This document shows, piece after piece, positions 55,941 through 64,000 of a stretch of DNA of 64,000 bases (its first letter is position 1; each line of letters opens with the position of its first letter). The notes under the pieces are model-generated. The model did not search any database. It saw only the letters and a list, made by a program, of their open reading frames with translations, and was not told the DNA's origin. Source of the stretch: Desulfuromonas sp. CSMB_57 (lineage in GTDB: Bacteria > Desulfobacterota > Desulfuromonadia > Desulfuromonadales > Syntrophotaleaceae). A program made the translations under genes and the position numbers. The stretch spans positions 1 through 64,000 of the forward strand of contig NZ_JAFCIY020000039.1 of NCBI RefSeq assembly GCF_020194955.2. Direction: 5' to 3'.

Positions 55941-57476
55941 TCAACTCCTTGCTGCAGAGGAAAGGGCGGAAAAATGGGCGCCGAGAGCCGCCACCAGGGC
56001 CTCTGCGGTCGGCTCGTCGGCCTCGACGCTGACGGCTAGGCCCAGCTCCCTGGCGGTGGCGCTGGTCTGCGGGCCCAAGGAGGCCAGCACGGCGCCCTGC
56101 AACAGTTTTCGACGGCCGGCATCGAGCAGTTCCCAGGCATGGCGCAGGGCCGACGAAGACGCGAAGGCGACGGCGTCGACACCGTCGTCCAGGGCCTGCC
56201 GCAAGGGTTCGGCGGCCGCCGCCGGACAGCGGCAGTGGTAGGCCACGGGCGCCGTGACTTCGGCTCCGGCGGCGATCAGTTCGCGGACCAGCAGGGGACG
56301 CGCCAGCTGACTGCGGGGATACAGGATGCGACCTCCGGCCACACCCTGCTCGAGGAGCATTTCGAGCATGCCTTCGGCATCTTGCCGGGCGGGCTGCAAG
56401 TCGGCGAGGATGCCGTGCCCGGCCAGGGCCGCGGCCGTTTTGCTGCCGATGGCGGCAACAACGATGCCGGCCAAGGCCCGGGAATCCAGATTGCGCGCGG
56501 CCAATCGGGCCAACAAGGACTCCACGGCATTGGTCGAGGTCAGAACCAGAAAGTCGGTACCGGCGAGGCGATCCAAGGCCCCGTCCAGGTCCGTCCAGTC
56601 GGGGGGCGGCACGATTTCCAGGGTCGGCACGGCCAGCACCCGGGCGCCGGCTGCTTCCAGCGCCGCGCTCAGAGCGCCGGCCTGCTCTTGGCTGCGCGTC
56701 ACCAGGATGCGACGCCCGAACAGGGGGCGCCGGTCGAACCAGCGCAACTGATCGCGCAGGGCGACGACTTCGCCGACGATGATGATGGCCGGCGGCCGCA
56801 GGCCGCTGCGTCGAACCTGGGCGGCAATTTCCCGCAAGGGGGCGACCAGGGTCTGTTGTTCGGGCAGGGTGCCCCAACGGATGACGGCGGCGGGGGTGTC
56901 GGGATGACGCCCGTGTGCCATGAGCAGTGCGGCGATCTGTTCCAGGTTGGCCATGCCCATGTAGAAGACCAGGGTGCCGACCCCCGTCGCCAGCTTGGCC
57001 CAATCGAGGCTGGAGATCTGTCGGGCCGGATGCTCATGGCCGGTGAACAGGCCCAGACTGGTGGTGAAATCCCGATGGGTGAGGGGAATGCCGGCATACA
57101 GGGCGGCGCCGAAAGCCGCCGTCACGCCGGGCACGATCTCGAAGGGGATGCCGGCGGCGGCCAGTTGGCAGGCTTCTTCGCCGCCGCGGCCGAAAACACA
57201 GGGATCGCCCCCCTTGAGACGCGCCACTATTCGGCCTTGGCGGGCAAGTTCCACCAGCAGGGCGTTGATCTGTTCCTGGGGCAGGTGGTGCCGGCCGCTG
57301 GTCTTGCCGACATAGATGCGTCGGGCATCGACGGGCACTTCGTCCAGCAGGCGCGGATTGGCCAGGTAATCGTAGACCACCACCTCGGACCGGCGCAGGC
57401 AGTCGCGGCCGCGCACCGTGATCAGGCCCGGATCGCCGGGGCCGGCGCCGATAAGGTAGACCAGGCCCGTGGTCAT
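55941..57476 (-). CDS. cobA-hemD: fused uroporphyrinogen-III methyltransferase/synthase
   Basis: A 511-residue bifunctional protein. Residues 1-250 are SUMT ([53 protein letters not shown]), making precorrin-2. Residues 260-511 are uroporphyrinogen-III synthase (HemD), low in conservation but with VLTSTNAVE and [11 protein letters not shown]. Such fusions are common in Geobacter and clostridia. ATG at 57476 overlaps the hemC stop (ATGA). Confidence 0.95.
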   Translation of the reverse strand: MTTGLVYLIGAGPGDPGLITVRGRDCLRRSEVVVYDYLANPRLLDEVPVDARRIYVGKTSGRHHLPQEQINALLVELARQGRIVARLKGGDPCVFGRGGEEACQLAAAGIPFEIVPGVTAAFGAALYAGIPLTHRDFTTSLGLFTGHEHPARQISSLDWAKLATGVGTLVFYMGMANLEQIAALLMAHGRHPDTPAAVIRWGTLPEQQTLVAPLREIAAQVRRSGLRPPAIIIVGEVVALRDQLRWFDRRPLFGRRILVTRSQEQAGALSAALEAAGARVLAVPTLEIVPPPDWTDLDGALDRLAGTDFLVLTSTNAVESLLARLAARNLDSRALAGIVVAAIGSKTAAALAGHGILADLQPARQDAEGMLEMLLEQGVAGGRILYPRSQLARPLLVRELIAAGAEVTAPVAYHCRCPAAAAEPLRQALDDGVDAVAFASSSALRHAWELLDAGRRKLLQGAVLASLGPQTSATARELGLAVSVEADEPTAEALVAALGAHFSALSSAARS

Positions 57477-58414
57477 GGCGTTTCTCCAGGGCCGCCGGCG
57501 GCGACCAGCAGACGCCGGGCGCCCCGGGCCAGCAGTTCTTCGGCCAGTTCCCGGCCGGCCTGTTCCGCGAGAGCCTTCGACACCCTGCGGCGGCCACGCA
57601 GCAGTTCGCGGCCATCGCAGCTGGCCACCAGGCCGTCCAATTCCAGCAGGTCGCCGCACAGGCTGCCATGGGCCGCCAGCGGCACCTGGCAGCCGCCTTC
57701 CAGGCGGACCAGAAAGGCCCGCTCAGCGGCCACCGCGATGGCGGTGGCGGGGTGGTGCAGGGGGGCGAGGAGCCGCTGTACCCGTTCGTCGTCGCTGCGG
57801 CATTCAAGGCCGAGGGCACCTTGGCCGATGGCGGGCAAGCATAGCTCCGGCGCCAGGAACTCGGAAATACGTTCTGCCAGGCCCAGGCGCTTGAGGCCGG
57901 CGGCGGCCAGGATGATGCCGTCCAGGGCCTGCTCCTCGAGTTTTCGCAGTCGGGTTTCGACATTGCCGCGCAGGGGCACGATGTGCAGATCCGGCCGACT
58001 GTGCAGCAGCTGGGCCTGACGCCGCAGGGCGGAAGTGCCGAGGCGGGCCCCTGCGGGCAGGTCCGCCAGCCGCCGCCCGTCCCGCGTCACCAGGGCATCG
58101 CCGGGATCTTCCCGCTGAGGAATGCAGACCAGTGCCAGCCCGGCCGGCAACTGGGACGGCACATCCTTCATGGAATGCACCGCCAGATCGGCGCGGCCGT
58201 CGAGCAGGGCCTCCTCAATCTCCTTGACGAACAGTCCCTTGCCGCCAAGCTTGGCCAGGGGCACATCAAGGATGCGATCGCCGGTGGTCGTGAGGGGCAG
58301 CAGTTCGACTCGCAGGCCCGGCCAGGCCCTACGCAGTGCCGTGGCGGTCCATTCGGCCTGCCACAGGGCCAGCTGACTGGCGCGGGTGCCGATAATCAGA
58401 TCAGGTTTTGTCAT
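57473..58414 (-). CDS. hemC: hydroxymethylbilane synthase
   Basis: A 313-residue HemC. It has [11 protein letters not shown] at the start, the [13 protein letters not shown] block and the dipyrromethane attachment Cys in [18 protein letters not shown] overlap with hemA. Confidence 0.96.
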   Translation of the reverse strand: MTKPDLIIGTRASQLALWQAEWTATALRRAWPGLRVELLPLTTTGDRILDVPLAKLGGKGLFVKEIEEALLDGRADLAVHSMKDVPSQLPAGLALVCIPQREDPGDALVTRDGRRLADLPAGARLGTSALRRQAQLLHSRPDLHIVPLRGNVETRLRKLEEQALDGIILAAAGLKRLGLAERISEFLAPELCLPAIGQGALGLECRSDDERVQRLLAPLHHPATAIAVAAERAFLVRLEGGCQVPLAAHGSLCGDLLELDGLVASCDGRELLRGRRRVSKALAEQAGRELAEELLARGARRLLVAAGGPGETP

Positions 58415-59727
58415 GGGACGCCGTCCTCCTTGTCACGGGTATCGGCCAAGCCGGGTCCCGCCTCCGGTTCCAGACGGAACAATCGGCGTGCCGTTTCCAG
58501 ATAGAGTTCCCCCGCCTTTTCATGTCCCATGGCCTTGATGACGGTGATGGGTTGGTGCAGCACCTTGTTGACCAGCGACCGACTCATGGCTTCGATGGCC
58601 TGTCGATCGTCCTCCGACAGGTGGCTGAGGCCGGCCAGGGTTCGGGCCAGTTCCTGGCGGCGCAGTTCCTCCATCTGCCGGTGCAGGGCCACGATCAGAG
58701 GCTTGACTTCCAGGGTACGGAGCCAGCGGCTGAATCTTTCGACCTCCTGATCGACGATGTCCTCCGCCTTGTCGGCCGCCTTGCGTCGTTGCTGGCGGTT
58801 GGCGGCGATCACTCCCTGCAGGTCGTCGATGTCGTACAGGTAGAGATTATCGATGCGGTTGGCGGCCGGATCAATGTTGCGCGGCACGGCGATATCGATG
58901 AGGAACATGGCGCGGTTGCGGCGTTGCCGGATGACCTGTTCCAGTTGTTCGCAGGTCAGCAGTACGCCGCCGGCGGCGGTGGAGGTCAGCACGATATCCG
59001 CCTGATGCAGATGGTAGGGAAATTGTTCGAAGGCCACGGCGCGGCCGCCGATCCGCGCCGCCAGTTGCCGGGCCCGTTCCAGGGTACGATTGGTCACCAG
59101 GGTGGTACCCACCTGCTGGGTGACCAGATGCCGGGCGGCCAGCTCGCACATCTTCCCGGCGCCGATAATCATCACCGTGCGTCCGGCCAAATCGCCGAAA
59201 ATACGTCGTGCCAATTCGACCGCCGCGTAGGAGACGGAAACGGCGTGCTGGGCGATGGCCGTCTCGCTGCGCACCCGCTTGGCGGTGGCAAAAGCGCGCG
59301 GCAGCAGACGATGCAGAATGGGACCGGCGCACCCGCAGGCGTTGGCGGCGGCGTAAGCCGATTTCAACTGGCCGAGGATCTGCGGCTCGCCAAGGACCAT
59401 GGAATCAAGGCTCGAGGCGACCCGGAACAGGTGGCGAATAGCGGCCGCGTCAGCCAGTTCATAGAGGTGCGGGTCGAGTTGCAATCCGCCTTCCTGCCGT
59501 TGGGCGGAGAGCAGGCCGCGCAACTGTCGGCCCGCTTCGACGGGATCATGGCTGACGGCGTACAGTTCCACCCGGTTGCAGGTCGACAGGATCAGGCCCT
59601 CCGCCACCGACGGCAAAGCCATCAGGGCGCGCAGGGGACTGTTCGCGTCACAGCTGTGAAATGTCAGCTGTTCGCGGAGTTCGACCGGGGCGGTGTGATG
59701 ACTCAATCCGACAACCAACAGGTGCAT
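58411..59727 (-). CDS. hemA: glutamyl-tRNA reductase
   Basis: A 438-residue HemA for the C5 route to 5-aminolevulinate. Active-site Cys lies in [12 protein letters not shown], the NADPH fold has [17 protein letters not shown], and a C-terminal dimerisation helix is present. The partner hemL is not in the window. Confidence 0.96.
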   Translation of the reverse strand: MHLLVVGLSHHTAPVELREQLTFHSCDANSPLRALMALPSVAEGLILSTCNRVELYAVSHDPVEAGRQLRGLLSAQRQEGGLQLDPHLYELADAAAIRHLFRVASSLDSMVLGEPQILGQLKSAYAAANACGCAGPILHRLLPRAFATAKRVRSETAIAQHAVSVSYAAVELARRIFGDLAGRTVMIIGAGKMCELAARHLVTQQVGTTLVTNRTLERARQLAARIGGRAVAFEQFPYHLHQADIVLTSTAAGGVLLTCEQLEQVIRQRRNRAMFLIDIAVPRNIDPAANRIDNLYLYDIDDLQGVIAANRQQRRKAADKAEDIVDQEVERFSRWLRTLEVKPLIVALHRQMEELRRQELARTLAGLSHLSEDDRQAIEAMSRSLVNKVLHQPITVIKAMGHEKAGELYLETARRLFRLEPEAGPGLADTRDKEDGVP

Positions 59728-59739
59728 GAACGGTCAGCC

Positions 59740-60564
59740 TCAGGGCGCGCCGGGGGTAAATCCGCCGTACCAACCGGAAAACAGCAGATTAACGCCGACA
59801 AAAGTGAACAGCAGGCAGATGAAGCCGGCGATGGCCAACTGGGCCGCCTTGCGGCCTCGCCAGCCGATGGCCAGCCGCCCATGCAGCAGAATGGCAAACA
59901 GGAACCAGGAGAGCAGGGCCCAACTCTCCTTGGCACCCCAGCGCCAATAGCTGCCCCAGACCGATTCGGCCACCAGGGCGCCGAACACCATGCTCAGGGT
60001 GAGCAGGGGGAAGCCCAGGGTCAGGCAGCGCAGGTTGATCGTATCGAGGGTATCCAGGGCCGGCAGGCGATAGCAGAGGGGGGCGATGCGTTTGCTTTTC
60101 AGCATCCGTTCCTGCATCAGGTAGAGAATCCCGGCACCGGCGGCAACGGCGAAGGCGGCGTTGCCGAGCAAGGCCAGAACGACATGCAGTGGCAACCACC
60201 AACCGGCGAGAGTCGGGGCCGGTCGCAGCGGGGTGAGGCGGCTCAAAAGGAGCAGGATCAAGGCCAGGGGCGTGATGAATGCGCTCAGTACGGCTAAAGG
60301 ATAGCGGCGGCTGAACAACAGGAACAGGGCGACCATGGCCCAGGAGAAAAAAGCCAGGGATTCCGGACGGCCGGCCAGGGGCAGCAGGCCGGCGGCGGCA
60401 ATCCGGGTCGTCAGGGTCGCACAGTGCAGCCCAAAACCGGCGAGCAGCGTCAGGCGTGCCGCGCGTGCGGTGCTCCAACGGCCGAAAAGGTCCGTCAGCG
60501 CCAGGGCGGAGGCCAGGCCATAGGCGGCCAGGGTGGCCTGAAAGAGCAGGGTGTCAAGACTCAT
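59740..60564 (-). CDS. ccsA: CcsA/HemX-type cytochrome c assembly protein
   Basis: A 274-residue membrane protein with about eight helices and the heme-handling Trp-rich motif WGSYWRWGAKESWALLSW, plus His residues in helices. It resembles CcsA of the system II route and HemX, found before hemA in many bacteria. Start overlaps the siroheme gene by 11 bp. Confidence 0.88.
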   Translation of the reverse strand: MSLDTLLFQATLAAYGLASALALTDLFGRWSTARAARLTLLAGFGLHCATLTTRIAAAGLLPLAGRPESLAFFSWAMVALFLLFSRRYPLAVLSAFITPLALILLLLSRLTPLRPAPTLAGWWLPLHVVLALLGNAAFAVAAGAGILYLMQERMLKSKRIAPLCYRLPALDTLDTINLRCLTLGFPLLTLSMVFGALVAESVWGSYWRWGAKESWALLSWFLFAILLHGRLAIGWRGRKAAQLAIAGFICLLFTFVGVNLLFSGWYGGFTPGAP

Positions 60565-61213
60565 GGGGCTCCTTGCCTAGTCCCAGGCGGGCCAGGGTGC
60601 AATCCGGGCCGAATTCGTTCTGCAGCAGGAGATCTACCGTCGCCAGTTCGCCGACGGCGAAAGCTTCCGCCAAGCCGTTGTCCAGCAGTCGGCCCAGTAC
60701 CCCGGCGGTCACCGTGGGTGAACCTTGGGCAGTACGGCGCCGCAGGGCTTCCGCCAGGTCCAGGACCTGGTCCCAGGCCGAGGGCAGCCAGGCGCCCAAG
60801 CGGTCGCGCAGGGCCGCGGCCAGGGCGGGGCTGCGGCCGGCGGTGGCCACGGTCACCGTCAGATCGCCGCGCCGCAATACTGCCGGCAGGGTGAAATCCC
60901 CATTTTCCGGCTGGCCGGCCAAGGCCACAGGAATGCTCCGCTGCCGGGCGGCGGCGGCCACCGCCTCGTCAACAGCGCACCGACCGGTGGCGGCAATGGC
61001 CAGAAACATGCCATCGAGATGCGCGGGCCGGAAAGGCTCGATGAGCACTTCGATTCCGGCTGCAAGGGGTTGTTCCGGTGTCTGCAGGGCCACCATCCGC
61101 ACCCGGGCACCGGCGGCCAGCAGGCCCAGGGCTTTGCGCCGGCCCACCGGTCCGGCACCGACCACTAGTCCGCAGCGGCCTTCCATGCGCCATATGACAG
61201 GATAATCTCCCAT
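60554..61213 (-). CDS. precorrin-2 dehydrogenase/sirohydrochlorin ferrochelatase
   Basis: A 219-residue CysG N-domain/Met8-type protein with GLVVGAGPVGRRKALGLL, the ATGRCAVDEAV region and GDFTLPAVLRRGDLTVTVATAGRSPALAAALR. It oxidises precorrin-2 with NAD and inserts iron for siroheme. ATG at 61213 gives the usual MGDYPV start. With cobA it completes siroheme synthesis. Confidence 0.92.
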   Translation of the reverse strand: MGDYPVIWRMEGRCGLVVGAGPVGRRKALGLLAAGARVRMVALQTPEQPLAAGIEVLIEPFRPAHLDGMFLAIAATGRCAVDEAVAAAARQRSIPVALAGQPENGDFTLPAVLRRGDLTVTVATAGRSPALAAALRDRLGAWLPSAWDQVLDLAEALRRRTAQGSPTVTAGVLGRLLDNGLAEAFAVGELATVDLLLQNEFGPDCTLARLGLGKEPHES

Positions 61214-61236
61214 GAATGAATGGCCCAATGCCGGGG

Positions 61237-61812
61237 TCAGCTGCCGAACAGGGATTCTTCCACCAACTCGCATAGCAGGTGGCCGAAAAACAGTGCCGCT
61301 TCCGCGGCTCTGCCGACGGAGTCGGTGTTGAGGCGGAACAGGTAATGGGGGCCGTCGCCTGCCGGCTCTTCCTGATCCGGCAACAGGGCGGCGGTGACAC
61401 AGCCCCGTTCCCGGGCTTCGGCCAGCCCGGCCATGACCGCCTCGTTGTGCGCCACGTCGCCCAAGGCGAGCACGGCATCATGTTCGCCGGCCAGCAGGCC
61501 GAGTTGTTGGGCGAAGAAGGTGCCGATCTGCCCTTCCTTGGCCAGGGCGGTCGCCAGGGTAATGTCGTGACAAAGGGAAAGCGCCGGTAGCGGTGGCCGT
61601 TCGAAACTCAGGCGGTGCCGAAACAGGTTGGCGACCAGGTTGGCGATGGCCCCCAATGAACCGCTGCCGAAGATCAGCAGGCGCCCTCCCTGGTTGAAGA
61701 CTTCGACGATGCGGCCGGAGAATTCCACCAGCTCATTGGCCTGGAGCAGGAAGGTTTCTTCCAGAACGGCGGTGTGTTCCCGTAACGATTTGCTGATGCG
61801 GTCCTGTAGCAT
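61237..61812 (-). CDS. SIS-domain protein (GmhA/DiaA-like)
   Basis: A 191-residue sugar-isomerase-fold protein. The phosphosugar loop is FGSGSLGAIANL instead of the FGNGGSAADAQH of GmhA, so it is divergent and may be a binding protein like DiaA. It starts the tetrapyrrole gene run, 23 bp before the siroheme gene. Confidence 0.75.
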   Translation of the reverse strand: MLQDRISKSLREHTAVLEETFLLQANELVEFSGRIVEVFNQGGRLLIFGSGSLGAIANLVANLFRHRLSFERPPLPALSLCHDITLATALAKEGQIGTFFAQQLGLLAGEHDAVLALGDVAHNEAVMAGLAEARERGCVTAALLPDQEEPAGDGPHYLFRLNTDSVGRAAEAALFFGHLLCELVEESLFGS

Positions 61813-62000
61813 GGGCCTGGCCTTGCCTGAATAAGTGAAAAAATGTTAGGTTGACCCTATCCGTCTGTCAATGAAACTGCCGGCTGCCGCGGGACCGGGC
61901 CTTGCTTTTTTCGACGGCTCATCTATGCTAAAGCGGACTTCCTTGGGATGCGGGTTATTCAACTGATTGATAGTGCTATTCTTGCAAAGGAGAAACGACG

Positions 62001-62330
62001 ATGGCAAGTGAGAATGTGTTGCAAGTTTCCGATGGCAACTTCGATAGCGAGGTATTGCAATCCTCCCAGCCGGTGCTGGTGGATTTCTGGGCTTCCTGGT
62101 GCGGGCCCTGCAAGGCTATCGCTCCGGTTATCGACGCCTTGGCCGAACAGTATGCCGGCCAGGTGCGAATTGCCAAGCTGAATGTCGATGAAAATCCTGC
62201 CACGCCGGGCAAATACGGGGTGCGCGGCATCCCGACCCTGATTCTGTTCAAGGACGGCCAGATTGTCGATCAACTGGTGGGCGCGGTGCCCCGCCAGCAA
62301 CTGGAAAATCTGTTGCAGAAAGTTCTGTGA
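62001..62330 (+). CDS. trxA: thioredoxin
   Basis: A 109-residue thioredoxin with WASWCGPCK at residues 29-37, cis-Pro in GIPTLILF and a length equal to TrxA. AAAGGAG precedes ATG 62001. Single gene ended by a hairpin at 62358. Confidence 0.97.
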   Translation: MASENVLQVSDGNFDSEVLQSSQPVLVDFWASWCGPCKAIAPVIDALAEQYAGQVRIAKLNVDENPATPGKYGVRGIPTLILFKDGQIVDQLVGAVPRQQLENLLQKVL

Positions 62331-62357
62331 TTACCGAACCGCACGTTGTACTTGATG

Positions 62358-62387
62358 GGGGAGGCGCCGCAGGGCGCCTCCCCTTTG
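62358..62387 (+). terminator. intrinsic terminator of trxA
   Basis: 11-bp stem GGGGAGGCGCC with its complement (62358-62368, 62373-62383), 4-base loop, then TTTG. Confidence 0.8.
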
Positions 62388-62405
62388 TGGTTTTCCGCCA
62401 AACGG

Positions 62406-62933
62406 TCATGTCTCCGGTTGCGTCCCGCCGTCCTCCTCCATGGCTTGCCGCAGCAGCCGAAACAGGGCCCGCGCCGCCTGCTTGTCGCCATGGGTGCGGG
62501 CCGACTGGGCCAGTTGTCGGGTCCGGCGTTCGTCGAGGGAGGGGAAGCGGCGCACACATTCCTCGAGGGCGGCGGTGTGATCTTCCTCGTGGCACAATCG
62601 GTCGCGCAGGGTCTCCAGGAGATGAAACTCCTGCTGCTTTTGCAATTGGCGTTCGCTGACTCCGCCCAGAAAGGCCAACACCTCTTCCTGCTGCTCCGGT
62701 TCCTCGCGCAGCAGGCCGGCCAGGTGTTTGACTTGTCGCTTGCGGGCGCCGTGGCTCCTGATGGCCCGAACCGCTTCCGCCTCCTTGCGCAGGTGCGGCG
62801 TCAAGGGCAGGGCGGAGAAGGTCGCCGGCGGCAGTTCGGACAGCTTGTGGGCCAGTTCCTCGACGGCTTGGGCGGCCCGTTTGCGGGCACTGCGGCTGGG
62901 AGGGCGCTGCTGGTTTTCTTCCAAATCGGTCAT
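62406..62933 (-). CDS. darP: ribosome biogenesis factor DarP/YjgA (DUF615)
   Basis: A 175-residue, highly charged helical protein with the DUF615 pattern PPSRSARKRAAQAVEELAHK, then LPLTPHLRKEAEAVRAIR and ERQLQKQQEFHLLETLRDRL. YjgA binds late 50S intermediates. Start overlaps the dtd stop by 1 bp. Confidence 0.88.
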   Translation of the reverse strand: MTDLEENQQRPPSRSARKRAAQAVEELAHKLSELPPATFSALPLTPHLRKEAEAVRAIRSHGARKRQVKHLAGLLREEPEQQEEVLAFLGGVSERQLQKQQEFHLLETLRDRLCHEEDHTAALEECVRRFPSLDERRTRQLAQSARTHGDKQAARALFRLLRQAMEEDGGTQPET

Positions 62934-63382
62934 CAGAATACCTTGCGGCTGTCGAGCAGAAAAGTCACCGGCCCGTCATTGACCAGTGCGACCTGCATCA
63001 TGGCCTGAAAACGGCCGGTGGCCACGGTCAGGCCGCGCCGGCGGAGATGTTGAACATAGTCCAGATAGAGGGCTTCGGCGACCGCCGGCGGCGCCGCGCC
63101 GGTAAAGCTGGGCCGGCGGCCCTTGCGGCAATCGCCGGCCAGGGTGAACTGGGAGACCACCAGCACCCCACCGCCGGTATCTTCCACCGACAGATTCATT
63201 TTGCCTGCCGCGTCCTCAAAAATGCGCAGTTCGGCGGTCTTGTCCGCCAGAGCGTCGGCGTCGGCGGCCGTGTCGCCCTGCTCGACCCCCAGCAAAACCA
63301 GCAGTCCCGGGCCGATGGCCCCAACCTCCTCGCCGGCGACCGTGACGTTGGCCTTGGCCACCCGTTGCAGTACCGCTCGCAT
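62933..63382 (-). CDS. dtd: D-aminoacyl-tRNA deacylase
   Basis: A 149-residue Dtd: [15 protein letters not shown] start, the catalytic [17 protein letters not shown] and the cross-subunit [10 protein letters not shown] (usual NxGPVT motif as NDGPVT). It removes D-amino acids and glycine from tRNA. ATG at 63382 is the family start. Confidence 0.96.
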   Translation of the reverse strand: MRAVLQRVAKANVTVAGEEVGAIGPGLLVLLGVEQGDTAADADALADKTAELRIFEDAAGKMNLSVEDTGGGVLVVSQFTLAGDCRKGRRPSFTGAAPPAVAEALYLDYVQHLRRRGLTVATGRFQAMMQVALVNDGPVTFLLDSRKVF

Positions 63383-63383
63383 G

Positions 63384-64000
63384 TTATGACTCCTCGGCGA
63401 GGGACCGCAGTCGGGCCAGATCCTGGAGATGGCCGGTATTGTCCGGACCAGGTGCCGTTTCCAGGATTTTCGGGATGCCCGCAAACCGTGCGTCGCGCAG
63501 CAGTTCTCGGAACACCGCCAAGGGAATATTTCCCTCACCGATATGCTCGTGACGATCGACCCGCGAGCCGTGGGTGCTTTTGGCGTCGTTGAGGTGAAAC
63601 GCCTGCAGTCGTTGACAACCGATGAGCCGGTCGAATTCGGTCATGACGCTCCGGTAGCCTTCGCTGTTGGTCAGCTCGTACCCGGCGGCAAAGGCGTGAC
63701 AGGTGTCGAAACAGACCCCGAAGCGGCCGTCGGGGACCCCGGCCATGATGGCCGCCAGATGCTCGAACCGGTATCCCAGGTAACTGCCCTGGCCGGCGGT
63801 ATTTTCCAGCAACACCGTAACCGTGTCCGGGGCTCCGGCGAATACCTGGCGCAGCGCCTCGCAGACCCGGGCCAGGCCCACCGCTTCCCCTGCATCCAGG
63901 TGGGCGCCGGGATGCATGACCAGGGCCGGGATGCCGAGGGCGTGGCAGCGCTCCAGTTCGTCGGCGAAGGCCGCCAGCGACTTGCTGCGCACCTCGCCTT
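63384..64000 (-). CDS. nfo: endonuclease IV, 5' part outside the window
   Basis: The C-terminal about 205 residues of an endonuclease IV, which cuts abasic sites. Metal ligands are seen in [38 protein letters not shown] and DRHEHIGEG. The frame stays open to the window edge, so the start lies beyond 64000. Confidence 0.95.
   Translation of the reverse strand, partial: GEVRSKSLAAFADELERCHALGIPALVMHPGAHLDAGEAVGLARVCEALRQVFAGAPDTVTVLLENTAGQGSYLGYRFEHLAAIMAGVPDGRFGVCFDTCHAFAAGYELTNSEGYRSVMTEFDRLIGCQRLQAFHLNDAKSTHGSRVDRHEHIGEGNIPLAVFRELLRDARFAGIPKILETAPGPDNTGHLQDLARLRSLAEES

Noticed and set aside
56139-58019. Open frame of 626 codons on the plus strand
   Set aside because: Antisense to cobA-hemD and hemC, no motifs, low-complexity Gly/Gln/Arg-rich product typical of GC-rich antisense frames.
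58408-60297. Open frame of 629 codons on the plus strand
   Set aside because: Antisense to hemA and ccsA, which are certain; the product has no recognisable domain.

Overview
The window reads as chromosome from a GC-rich anaerobic bacterium, most like the Desulfuromonadia (Geobacter/Pelobacter/Desulfuromonas relatives). This is inferred from gene content: a Ni carbon-monoxide dehydrogenase operon with a heme CO sensor, nifEN behind a sigma-54 type promoter, an encapsulin with a ferritin-like cargo, rubrerythrin and ferritin genes, a combined siroheme/heme/cytochrome c assembly operon, and selenouridine synthase. No rRNA, tRNA, CRISPR array or prophage was seen. Two stretches are clearly richer in A+T than the rest (about 1.1-5.1 kb and 42.4-43.5 kb) and look acquired.

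Layout. 0-1.05 kb: a REP-associated transposase element with matching 24-bp inverted ends and a one-base frameshift. 1.1-4.9 kb: convergent DNA methyltransferase and probable restriction enzyme. 5.5-10.7 kb: exported hydrolase, recQ, mnmH/selU and a stand-alone hisF. 10.8-18.7 kb: a minus-strand operon of two cobalamin-type radical SAM proteins, a GNAT protein, an unknown protein, a GH3-like acyl-adenylase and a phospholipase-D-like protein, with no pathway I can name. 19-26.7 kb: M23 endopeptidase, yjdM, a membrane protein, dam, an SDR, an amino-acid dehydrogenase and an acyl-CoA synthetase. 26.8-31.6 kb: exbB-exbD-tonB-receptor-PepSY iron-type uptake operon. 31.7-33.6 kb: encapsulin and cargo. 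34-35.7 kb: a GGDEF protein with a Hypr-like substitution plus a lipoprotein.

35.8-42.3 kb is one functional block on the minus strand: rcoM (heme PAS-LytTR), cooS, cooC, cooF, a flavin NAD(P)H oxidoreductase and a NikM/CbiM-type metal permease. Together these would sense CO, make and load Ni-CODH, take up nickel and pass electrons to NAD(P). 42.5-43.4 kb holds a Tlde1-like peptidoglycan-acting protein with a small lipoprotein beside it, a candidate toxin-immunity pair. 43.7-48.3 kb carries rubrerythrin-like, uvsE, a second flavin reductase, ferritin and a yqjDE-like membrane trio. 48.6-52.9 kb holds a Cache-GGDEF cyclase and nifEN. 52.9-61.8 kb is the tetrapyrrole operon, and 62-64 kb has trxA, darP, dtd and the end of nfo.

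The strongest candidates for new biology are the radical SAM/GH3/GNAT operon, the Tlde1-like pair without a visible secretion system, the Hypr-like GGDEF protein, and the RcoM-CODH operon with its paired LytTR-like sites.
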